From Wyeomyia smithii (Eukaryota; Arthropoda; Insecta; Diptera; Culicidae): DNA of 64,000 bases. Numbering within the stretch: position 1 is the first letter of the stretch; each line of letters starts with the position of its first letter. A program made the translations under genes and the position numbers. This document shows positions 1 to 10,300 of the stretch, piece by piece. The stretch is from positions 108,306,665 through 108,370,664 of the forward strand of contig NC_073696.1 of the NCBI RefSeq assembly GCF_029784165.1, read 5' to 3'. A model generated the notes under the pieces. The model searched no databases and was not told the DNA's origin. It was given only the letters and a program-made list of their open reading frames with translations.

Positions 1-258
1 ACAACCAAAGTTTCCATCGTGGGTTAGTTTTCTATTTGTATTTGTTCATTCATCAACAGGATGATAGGTGCCCCAGCGGTGTAACTTAAAACAAATAATA
101 AAAATATCTCTAGAATATTATAACATATGACAAAACGAATATGAAGCAACAATATTACATTTAGACTAGTCAGATATTGAAAAAAAACGATACGGTCGAT
201 GAAGGAGCATCCGGGAAAAATTAAAATCGAACAGTGCGGATACTCTGTTGAACAGTCT
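1..258. other. AT-rich stretch, no gene seen
   Basis: No coding signal that I can support. It lies just beyond the stop of the minus-strand LINE fragment at 259, so part of it may be that element's 3' untranslated region. No poly(A) tail or target duplication was found to mark the end. Confidence 0.4.
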
Positions 259-818
259 TTAGAGACCAACTATTGCGCCAAACATGCTGTAGTTAGTTCG
301 TTGAGCAGGTAGTCGTAGCGTCGAGTTGTTTCGCAGGGCACGAGGTTGCACGTTACGCTCTTCGTCCTGCTCTAAGAGAACAGGATAGTCGATGCGTCCT
401 TGCAAAAGCTCTGAGGTGAACAATGTCCTGGTAGTGTCTCTATGGACAGACAAGGGCTCCAAACGTATCAAAAAGCAGCGGCTTTCGTAGCTTGAAAGAC
501 GAAAGAGATCCGTCCAGGGTAGTTTACGAAGAACGAATCCCAAAAAGCGCCGTTGAATTGACTCTAATCTTTTCATACAATTGTTGTAATAAAAATTCCT
601 CCAACCGAGCAGTACTTTAATATAAAGTGAGATAATGAGCAGTATAATGATTTAAGGCAGTAGACATCACCGAATTCATTAGAAGTCCTGAATATGGAAC
701 CCAAAACTCTAGAGGCTTCGTTGATGACATACGAAATGTGAAGCTTGAAAGTAAGCTGAGTATCCAGAGTTACGCCCAAATCCTTAGCTTGGCTTGCACG
801 CTCCATTTCTGTCCCTAA
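259..818 (-). pseudogene. LINE reverse transcriptase C-terminal fragment
   Basis: Reading the minus strand from 818 to 259 gives two overlapping frames. One carries AKDLGVTLDTQLTFKLHISY and a Cys/Ser-rich stretch. The other carries ESIQRRFLGFVLRKLPW and ends in RRTNYSMFGAIVGL-like residues (RTNYSMFGAIVGL). This is the thumb and C-terminal part of a non-LTR retrotransposon ORF2. A frameshift near 575-600 breaks it. It continues at 1845 after a transposon insertion: removing 819-1844 plus one copy of the TAA duplication rejoins the codons as a Leu-Leu-Gly-Thr-Glu stretch. Clade not assigned (jockey/CR1-like). Confidence 0.7.
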
Positions 819-1844
819 GGGCATCTTCAGCGGTGGCCTATTTTTGGAAAAACTTTATACCAGATTTACACCAGCGAAACCTAAATAGAACCAGCAAATA
901 TAGACCAACTTTTCGTTCTCCGCACTGGTGTTGTATATCTTGTTGTTTTAAACCGCTGACATCTGTCGCTCTGTCAACAATTCAATATCCCATACTATCA
1001 GTTCCCCATGAGACTTGTTATAATAAAAAGCATTCAATATTCAACAAATAGAATCATGTGCATTTTTACGCACATTAAACGATTACTTTGGCAAGACACT
1101 TTATATCCACAAGACTTTATGGATTTGACGGTTTGACCCGAGCGTCAGTGAAATTTTTCAGGATGGATTGGTATGATCGAAAAATTTCTGCTGCAAGTAG
1201 GGCTTCAGAGGATAGCGAAAAATATTTGATTGCGTAGATATTCATCTTTCGTTTCCTTGTCATCAATCTTTCAGAATCTTGCAGTTCTTTAAACTTGGGT
1301 TTGGTTTTGAGGATATTGCAACAAACCTGCAATGTCTTCGGGAAACATTTTTCTGGCCTCTTGAGCCTCCTCTAGCCTCACTACAACTAAGGCGATTAGT
1401 GAATAGCCAACGTATTTGGCGTGATCCTTCACGGTCGTCCAGAGTTCTCCCTTTCGCTGGTCGGTTTTCTTGATGCCAAGAACGACAAAGCTGTTCAATT
1501 CCTCCTTCGAGAGGCCACAAAAATATATCATGAATTGACATGAACCATTGGTTTTGTTTTTTCTCCAACACTCACAAAACGCTTAATGGAAATAGCTTAA
1601 AATGGGGTAATTAATTGAAAAATGACATTTTACCCAACTATTGGTAGCGTACAAAGCATTTTAGAACGATCTGTTTCTTGTTCCAAAAAGTGACAAAAAT
1701 AGATTAAAACGTATACGTTTCAAAAATTGATCAATTTAGATCTGGTATAAAACAAAATTTACACTACCGGTGCAGCAGTGAATTGGAGCTTGTTCTAAAA
1801 AAAATAGAACAAAACAACGATTTGAACCACCGCTGAAGATGCCC
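819..1844. mobile_element. Harbinger-like element, 18-bp TIRs, TAA duplication
   Basis: The ends are perfect inverted repeats: GGGCATCTTCAGCGGTGG at 819-836 and its exact complement at 1827-1844. They are flanked by TAA on both sides (816-818 and 1845-1847). A 3-bp TWA target duplication with G-rich TIRs is typical of PIF/Harbinger elements. Length is 1,026 bp. Short minus-strand frames in the middle (about 1117-1571, broken by frameshifts) could be the remains of a Myb/SANT-like accessory protein, but I cannot confirm that. No transposase is visible, so the copy is non-autonomous. Confidence 0.8.
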
Positions 1845-2226
1845 TAACAAGGTGTATTTGAAATGTCTCGTCTGTTTTTTCCGCGAAAACGGAATTATCG
1901 AACATTTCAGTGGATTGACATCCATGCAGTTCCGATGACACCAATCGGCAAAGATATCTACTTGACGTTAATGGTTAATAAGTGGTCCTAGGTGGCTTCC
2001 CTGCGGTATCCCGAAGGTAGCATCAAAGAAGTAGATTGGCGATTCCCAATAGCAACGTTTACACAACGACCAGTGAAATACGACTGAAACCATTGCAAAG
2101 GGTCCCGTTGATCCCGAGTTTGTCAAGTTTAGCAATGGCTATGCGGTGGTTCAATTTATCGAAGCTGAAGCAGCTGTCAAGTCAGTGTAGATGACATCTG
2201 TTTGAGCACGATTCGATATACCAGCG
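1845..2226 (-). pseudogene. LINE reverse transcriptase palm fragment
   Basis: Minus-strand translation shows QTDVIYTDLTAA (motif A region), a stretch matching KLNKLG/LQWFQSYFTGRC-like residues with frame damage, and a degraded GIPQGSHLGP motif B. It belongs to the same LINE as 259-818 and 4237-4376. It is cut at its 5' side by the foldback element that starts at 2227, with target copy CAGCG at 2222-2226. Confidence 0.7.
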
Positions 2227-4231
2227 CACAGTGGTCCAATAAGGCAAAAAGTGGAACTTAAATCCATAGCGCCTTTCACCTTCATCCCAGCTTAATAAAG
2301 TCTTCGGAACAATTATTTGTATGAATGACCCGCATAATCATAAATTATCAAAAAGTAAGAAAAGTTTACTATACTAAAAATAAAAAAAATAACTTTTTTG
2401 TGTTAAGAGATAGAAGAAAAGTTTATTTAGCAAAATTGTAGAAGATCAACAATATGAAACTTTGATGAACAGATGAAAATCCTATCTTCTTTCGGTACAA
2501 AGTTATAAAGTATATAACATGGAACTTACTTAAAAGTTAGTGTTTTTGTACTTAACTTTTGTTGGATGCATTTTACACGAAAGTATTGTACGGAGGAATT
2601 GTTAGGGCAAACAAAACACACATTTCTTCCAAAGGTCATATATCTCCAGGACTTTTCCTTACAAAGATAAATAATATTTTAGCTTGATATTTCGATAATT
2701 TCAAGAACGTATAGGTTAAAAAAGGGCAAGTGGAATCATGATGTCAATACTTTTTCTTGAAGTTAAGCTGAAGTACTATAAACTTCTCAAGGTTCCATTT
2801 GTTCCAATCCACCCATATTAGAGTACGGCGAGCATATGTTACAGTAGGTTTTCATATATTCAAAATACTAACTTTTTTGTGTTAAGAGATAGAAGAATAG
2901 TTAATTCGGCAAAGTTTTAGAACTTGCAAAAATATGAAACTTTGCTGAACAAATAAAACTCCTATCTTTATTGGGTACAGAGTTACAGGGTATTTTCTGT
3001 AAAAGTTACTTAAAAGTTATTTTTTTGCACTCAACTTTTGTTAGCTACATTTTACAAGAAAACGTTGTTCTAACGAATAAAACACACGTTTTTGTTGACA
3101 CATCTCCAGGACTTTTCCCAAGAAAGTTATAGCATGTTTTAGCTTATTTTTTCGATAACTTCAAGAACGTTTAAAGTGAAAAGGGGCAAGTAGAACCATG
3201 ATTGTAATACTTTTTCTCGAAGTTTATCTCGAGTGCTAAGAACTGTTATAAGTTCCATCTATCCCAATCCACCTAATCTTTACTCTATACGTTGTTAAAG
3301 TTATCGAAAAAATATGATGAATCGTGCTATAACTTTGTAAGGAAAAGTCCTAAAGATGTGTGGCCTTCAACAAAAACGTGTGTTTTGTATGCCCAAATGC
3401 TTCTTTAGAACAACGTTTTCTTGTAAAATGTAACTAACAAAAGTTAAGTAGAAAAAACTAACTTTTAAGTAACTTTCATAGAATATATGCTGTAACTCTG
3501 TACCCAATGAAGATAGGAATTTTATTTGTTCAGAAAAGTTTCACATTTTTGCACGTTCTAAAACTTTGCCCAGTTAACCATTCCTCTATCTTTAACACAA
3601 AAAAGTTAGTTTTTTGAATATATGAAAACCTACTGTAACATATGCTCGCCGTACTCTAATATGGATTGGGATAAATGGAACCTTAAGAAGTTTATAGTAC
3701 TTCAGCTTAACTTCAAGAAAAAGTATTGACATCATGATTCCACTTGCCCTTTTTTAACCTATACGTTCTTGAAATTATCGAAATATCAAGCTAAAATATG
3801 ATATATCTTTGTAAGAAAAAGTCCTGGAGATATATGACCTTTGGCAAAAATGTATACTTTGCGTGCCCTAACGATTCCTCCGAACAATACTTTCGTGTAA
3901 AATGCAACCAACAGAAGTTAAGTACAAAAAACTAACTTTTAAGTAAGTTCCATGTTATATACTTTATAACTTTGTACCGAAAGAAGATAGGATTTTCATC
4001 TGTTCATCAAAGTTTCATATTGTTGAATTTTCTTCAACTTTGCTTAATAAACTATTCTTCTATCTCTTAAAACAAAAATGTATTTTTTTATTTTTAGTAT
4101 AGTAAACTTTTCATTTTTTTTTGACAATTTGTGATAATGCGGGTCATTCATACAAATAATTGTTCCGAAGGCTTTAAGGTGAAAGGCGCTATGGAATTAA
4201 GTTCCACTTTTTGCCTCATTGGACCACTGTG
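2227..4231. mobile_element. Transib-like foldback element, near-complete palindrome
   Basis: The left end reads CACAGTGGTCCAATAAGGCA and the right end is its complement with one mismatch (TTGCCTCATTGGACCACTGTG in the + direction). CAGCG flanks both sides (2222-2226, 4232-4236). The 2,005 bp form an inverted repeat centred near 3229; for example the segment near 2870 pairs with the one near 3588. Each arm holds two related modules about 480 bp apart (an 'aacttttttgtgttaagaga' block near 2390 and again near 2876). No ORF is supported. The CACAGTG start and 5-bp duplication match Transib; the foldback form is unusual. The superfamily call is inference, because no transposase is present. Confidence 0.75.
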
Positions 4232-4376
4232 CAGCGGTGGTGTATACAGTGAGACACAAGAGATTGGGAACAGTGGATCGACCGGCAGTGAATCCATGTT
4301 GGTATGTGCTAATAAAAGGCTTGCAGTGAGCGAGTAATGGTTCTATAATCACCCTCTTGAACGATTTGGCGACAGC
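4232..4376 (-). pseudogene. LINE reverse transcriptase fingers fragment
   Basis: The minus strand reads KPFISTYQHGFTAGRSTV followed by PNLLCLT, the conserved 'QHGF..GRST.TNL' block upstream of the RT palm. It joins 1845-2226 once the foldback is removed. Upstream sequence (above 4376) is replaced by an RTE-type element, so this LINE is truncated. Confidence 0.7.
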
Positions 4377-6090
4377 GTTACTTACCCTGTTACCCGATCT
4401 CTGCTAAGGTTACGCTAGTCCCGGTCGGCACCTCGTGGGAGTTGGGATAGGAGTTGCTGGATAGAGGTGAGTGACCATATTAGGCTATCAAGTTACACGT
4501 GACCAGCTATTTACCAACAACGTTTCAACATATAGCGGTTGAAAGCTGATAGCGTAGCAGATGAATACGTCATAGAGCAAGATCAACGAATCGCAGAACA
4601 GCAGAAGGAACGAGGGGAAAGCATGAATCTACGGTGGAGTAGTGTTTACAGCGCCATTGAAACGACTGCGAGAAAGGTAATTGGTACGACGTGTGGAAGA
4701 CAGCATAGCAGCTGGTTTGATGCTGAGTGCCAAAGAGCGACGAGAAGAATCGTGCTAGAAGCCCCATGCTCACTATGGCTGCACGTCAGGACAGAGAAAG
4801 AGATACAGGGAGGTAAGAGCTGCCGAAAATGGAGTCCACCGTCGGAAGAAACGCGAGCACAAGGAGCAGGTGCTCGCCAGCGCAGAAGATAAGTTTGCTA
4901 GAAACGACGTGCGGAGCTTCTATAGAACAGAACAGTTTTCCCTGTGCCGGTGATGTGTAATCGACGGTTGCAGTCAGGCATAACAAGCACTGTTGGGTAC
5001 TATTGAACGGTGAGGAGAAAGAGGAGCACAACATGAACATGATGAGAATAATGAGCAACGAACAAGCTGTGGAGCCATCAACACAGCAGGAGGTTAAAAC
5101 GGCGATTAGTGAACAGAACAAAAGCGGGAAGCGAGCTGTACTATGCGATCCACCAGATCATACTGAGGATTTGGGTGGAAGAACCAATGCCGAACGACTG
5201 GGTGGAAGGCCTCAAATGCCCAATCTATAAAAACGGTCATCGAATAGATTGTGGCAACTTTCGAGGCATTACGATGCTCGACTCCGCATACAAAGTTCTC
5301 TCCCGTATCCTGTTCTTCCGATTAACGGAATCCTTCGTCGCCGAATACCAGGCTGGTTTCCGACATGGGGCGTTCCACTACGGATCAAACTTTCACTCTG
5401 CGACAGATCCTCGATAAGTTCCGGGAGTATAACTCGCAGACTCACCATCTGTTTGTGGATTTAAAGGCGGCATACGACACAGTGAAAAGAAACTAGCTGT
5501 GGCCGATAATGCTGGAACACGGTTTCCCGACGAAACTAATTAGGCTGGGTCGTATGACACTGGAGGAATCGAAACCATCCGACGAGGCGAGACATCAGTC
5601 ACGTTCATAACGTTGGATGGACTGAAGCAGGGGTATGCGCTCTCCAACTCACTTTTAAACATTGCCCTTGGAGGTGCAGTACAAAGAGCAGACGTGCAAA
5701 GAAACGGTACGATCATCATGAAATCTCACATGCTCCTTTGTTTTACGGACGAAAACTTGCACGACACTAGCGCTGTATAGGACGCTGATCCTCCCGGTTA
5801 CCCTCTACGGACACGAAGCATGTACGCTAAAGGAAGCTGATGGACGAGTGTTCGGAGTTTTTAAGTGTGGAGTTCTGTGATCGATACATGGAGGTAAAAT
5901 GGAAGATAGAGTGTTGCGTAGACGCTTGAATCACGAGTTATACTAGATACAGATGCTAGATGTTGATACAGTGAAGGTAATACTGCGAGGCAGTCTCCTG
6001 TGGGTTGAACATGTAGCCAGAATGCCTGACAAGTGATTCAACAAAACTATCTTCAGCAAAGCACCAGCACGAGGCCATCGACTTCGTGGT
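4377..6090 (+). pseudogene. Decayed RTE-type LINE, plus strand
   Basis: Several frames read in order. From 4539 comes an ORF2 linker (QQKERGE..., SSWFDAECQRAT). From 5003 to 5417 come pieces of the RT, with KCPIYKNGHRIDCGNFRGIT and EYQAGFRHGA, then KAAYDT. After about 5760 the element skips to TLILPVTLYGHEACTLKEAD and a C-terminal MEDRVLRRRLNHE block. The YADD palm core is missing, so there is an internal deletion near 5755 as well as many frameshifts and stops. The RTE clade is inferred from the C-terminal VALYGHE and RRR-NHE blocks. Confidence 0.7.
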
Positions 6091-7195
6091 TTGTTTAGAT
6101 TTTTGCAGATTTTTTCTTAGTATCCTTACATTTGCTCAGATTTATCTCACTATTTTACAGTAAATTTTTACAATTGTATTTTAAAGATCTGTTTGGGTTT
6201 TCGTAACTTTTTTAGGATGAATCTTAGAGGATTGAGAGCAGCAAAGCATGATGAAAATTAATAAACAGCTACTGCTTAGACTGACTAGAACTGATCAAAT
6301 ACTTATTATTAAAAGTCGAAATGTTTTAACGTTACGACAGACTGTGTGTATAGTATAAAGTATTTGTTCAGACATACACTAAGTTACTTACATATTGGCA
6401 AACATCTCTGACCGTGACCGTTTGACCGTATGTTCAAAACGAATCGATTTAAATTGAAATGTCTGTCACGCGTGTGCGTTGCGGGCGGCATCATTAGCCT
6501 AACATCGCATTTCACGACCTTTTACCGCTCAAATTGCAGGTCCGGTCAGGTATCATTCTGTGTATCTCAAATGGATCGAAAGCTCTCCAACAGTGGGAGA
6601 GGGTCCTTCGAATCAAAAACACAACCCATCGAGCGTAGAAAGTTGCCGAATGTTATCCATTTCCCATATTTCTAGCGGCAATAATCTCTATTTATTGCAC
6701 TCATCCCATGAAAAGAGTTCCACAGATTGCCGCACATCAAAATAATGACGCTCGATGGGCTTCGCCACGTGGGAAAGAGTGTGATGGATAGAGTCGGTCG
6801 GTTGTGTTGTGTTACAGTGGCAGGTTGGGCATTAATAAATCGAATCACGTTTCACTGGAATTGTTGCTACATACTAGTTCATAAATAAAAGTAACAGCAC
6901 GGTAAAGCTGTACTCAAAGCCACCATCTTGCGACTGCGATTTGGCCTGTGAAGTGATTTTTACGATTCCCATATGAAATAATAATGATATGTCGTCACAT
7001 TAATTGTCTTAGGGAAATAAGTAAAATTGGTAATTGATAGACAAATTGTAATATTCAGTGAAAGGACAGTTCTAGAAGATTAAATACAGCTTTTACATTT
7101 TTTTACTTAACCAAGACCTGAAATAATAAAAAATAGATTTTTGTTTCAATAAATTAACAACTGATAATTTTGGTTTGCTGTGTTTCTTTTTGCAG
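6091..7195. other. Intronic or upstream sequence, no gene seen
   Basis: AT-rich. A short inverted pair (CCCATCGAGCG near 6626 and CGCTCGATGGG near 6750) is the only structure noticed. The last bases, a T-rich tract ending in TTTTTGCAG at 7195, are the splice acceptor for the first recognised exon. Confidence 0.4.
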
Positions 7196-7344
7196 ACTCC
7201 GGAAGACTGTTCGGCTGGCTCCAGCTGTACGCCGACCACGATCTCTTGGGAAGGAACTGCTGACATCCAGTCCGGTGACGTGTTGATTGTTGAGATTGAC
7301 GATAAGCACCTAATACCGACCGGTTACAATAAATCATCAGAAAG
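7196..7344 (+). CDS. EGF-protein gene, exon 1 of window (ectodomain)
   Basis: Acceptor TTTTTGCAG before 7196 and donor AAAG|GTAAAA after 7344. It encodes 49 codons plus 2 nt, beginning TPEDCSAGSSC and ending YNKSSE. The first codon is complete (phase 0), so at least one upstream coding exon must exist. Confidence 0.85.
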
Positions 7345-10300
7345 GTAAAACTCGTTTTAAGCCGATTTTATAAGTTATGATTCTGGTTCATAATTGTGCC
7401 GCAGGCTGATTTAACTGAAAAGCATGGCACCAAGATGATGTTATGGTAATTTTACGACCTGTCTACCTTAAAGGCCTACCTCAATCATTTTATCAGCACT
7501 CCGCGAGAGCTGTTAAAAGCTGGCCTTTCATGATGGAAACCCTTTTGTCGTTCAACCATTTCTATTTAGATTTCGTACTCCATTATATCGCCATTATTGA
7601 CTGAAACTCAATATAGATGGTTTTGTGGAGGCGCCATAATTTTATCCCGGTAAATAAACAAAATGGACAGCTGCCGTTTTTGCTTACGCATCTACCAGCT
7701 GACTAGTTAGCCCACAAAACGTTGCTGCTTGACTAGAACTTGCAGAGTAATCATGTTTTGCCCGAGTGCTGTTGTTGCCTAACCGAGCTGCTACGGATGA
7801 TACCGAGGAATCCAGCAGTGGTCCTTCTGTTGAAGCTTTGTATCAAAACTACACAAGGACAGGACGGAAGCGAACGGAGACAAACTGCGTTCACAGTTCC
7901 AGTGTGAGGCGATGCTTTGTACCGCCACCACTCTGACAGAGCATAAAATATGGTTGTGGTTACTGCTAAAGTGCTGTTACCGTACGATTGGGTATTGTTT
8001 TTTTTGTAATTTTTGCGTACACACCATAATAAACATTTCTTTGATTTGGGCTGATATTAATATAATTTTTTCATGCTTTTGGTTATAGAATAACTAAATA
8101 GTCCAAAGTTAAAAAAATTGTATTTGATTCATTTTTCTGTTTCATTGGTTCACTTAACGACAAACATGGTTATTTCAACGTCGGAAATGTAGAGGATAAA
8201 CAATTAAGATAATCATAGTGCTAATTAGTACAACCAAATGAAAATTTCACAAGTCGTAATAATCCCACGCTATCCGACGGTTTACTAGCACCGCAAAACC
8301 CACACCAATTGTAGAGCTATTCCTGTTTGCCTGCTAACTCAGTAACTCAGTTTTCCGCTGCACATACTTTTACCAGCGAAAAATTCTCCCACCCTCACCC
8401 TCTAAGCATTGCAGTGCAACCTTTAATGCAACGTCTGCCACATAAATCATGTCGCTCATTCTTCTCTGCATTTTCCTGCTTGCTCTTTTTAATTGAAATC
8501 AGCGCCCATCACGCGACGACAGCCGTCTACCAGGTGACTAGACTCGGCCACGAACACTGCGACATCACCGAGGGAGTGCTGCTCGATATCACCCCGCTGG
8601 TAGTGGACGGACGCAAGTTGGTCACCCTGTACGACAAGGATCTGACGGAGGGAATTAATCTGCTAATTGGTGAGTTCAATTTGACTGACTTTACACTAAA
8701 TCCCTTCCGTTTCGTGTCTTCTGCTCCAATTTACCCGCTACTCCGTCAATGTCGGACGGCAATGACAAATATCCACTTTGCACTTCCCATCCGTCCCCTG
8801 TCATTAGCACTGCTCTTTAATCCTGATCATCGGAACATTAATTATTTTGTTGATGCTTTGCGCTCTTCCGGCTGGCAGGGTGTCTTCCTGCCGGCTTGCG
8901 AATGGAACCAACCAAGATGGATTATAGCCAACTTCGGAAAAGAGCTGGATGTTTTCCCGTTTCCCATAGTGCACACTAGGAGCAAAGGACAGCGTCAACG
9001 AAGTCTATCATTATGTTACTGGTGATGATTCTGTTCCCTATTGTTGAACAAATTGTTTACGTTATCCATCTTAATCCAGTCACGGACGAGTGAAAAGTTT
9101 TCGATACGTCTTCGGTTCGAGACACCCTTTTGGGGCGCATATTAATGCTTTCAAAAGTAATTTGCATATTTTCCCATTAACGGCAAACTGTTCTTGCCAA
9201 GAGTGATAGCTATGGATTAGGTGATCTAATTGATGAAGTAGCTTTGAGAGCCGAACTTTATTTCAATATGCTCGAAACTTTCATTCCGGCCATGAAAACG
9301 TAGAGATTCAATTGACTAAATTTCGACGGATCAACAGAAAGAACATTTTATAAATTTTAGATAAAATTTAGTCTAGCAAACATAATGTAATTTAATCGCT
9401 CAGATTAATAAATATAACCTTTTTTTTTTCAAGGTCCTTTCTGATTAAAACATCTTTGTGAATATTCCTTATAGCTATACAATCATAATGAAACCGTAAG
9501 AGTTGAAATAGCATAATAAAAGACATTTTTAGTCTATTGAATCTCTTGTTAATTTCATGTTGTTAATTGAACTTGCTTTTCAGCTCTAGTCCAAAATCTA
9601 TTCAGAAATGCTTCAAATTTTAAGTTTAGTAAAGCGAGCAACGTATGTAGTTAGAAGGTGTGACTTTAGGCTTAGAAAAAATGTCCCTCGTCCAGACGGG
9701 GCTTCAAATTACAAAAGGGTCATTTTTGAAATAAAAAGTCTAATGTTGTAGTCCTACTACGTAAATAATTTATATTAGAAACAAACCTTAAAATACCGAA
9801 TACAGAAAATGTAAATAGCATTTTAAGAACTTGTAGATATTGTCCAAATTAATTTATCATCAAGCGATAGTAAGAAAATGAAAAACTATGAAATTTCGAA
9901 ACACGGAAACCAAAAAACATTTAAACTAAAGAAACTAATATACTTGGAAACTAAGGAACTAAGGCACTAAGAAACTGAGATAGAAAAAAAAGAACAAAAA
10001 ATTTTAGAGAGTTATAAATTTAGGTAGTGAAAAAGTGAGGGAATACAAAACAAATAAGTATGAAGAATATTCAAAAGTAAAAAAGGTCGTATGAATAATC
10101 AACCTATGGTATTTGACTTTCGAAACATTTACTGCTTATTTTATTTAATGGTTTGTTACATAATATCGCTTTGCTCAATTTTCTATTTATAATTTCTTAT
10201 ATCTGTTTCCTTTGGCGTAGACATACGTCTAGGGGTGTAAAGTGAAAACGTAAAATTAAAACAAGTACAAAATGTATCCAATTTTAAATGACTATAACTC

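Noticed and set aside
1279..1571. Overlapping ORFs on both strands as a host gene
   Set aside because: They lie wholly inside the TAA-flanked transposon and are broken; at best a remnant of its accessory protein.
8327..9025. 232-codon open frame treated as a single-exon gene
   Set aside because: It is exon 2 (8503-8669) with chance read-through into both introns; good splice sites and phase matches define the exon.
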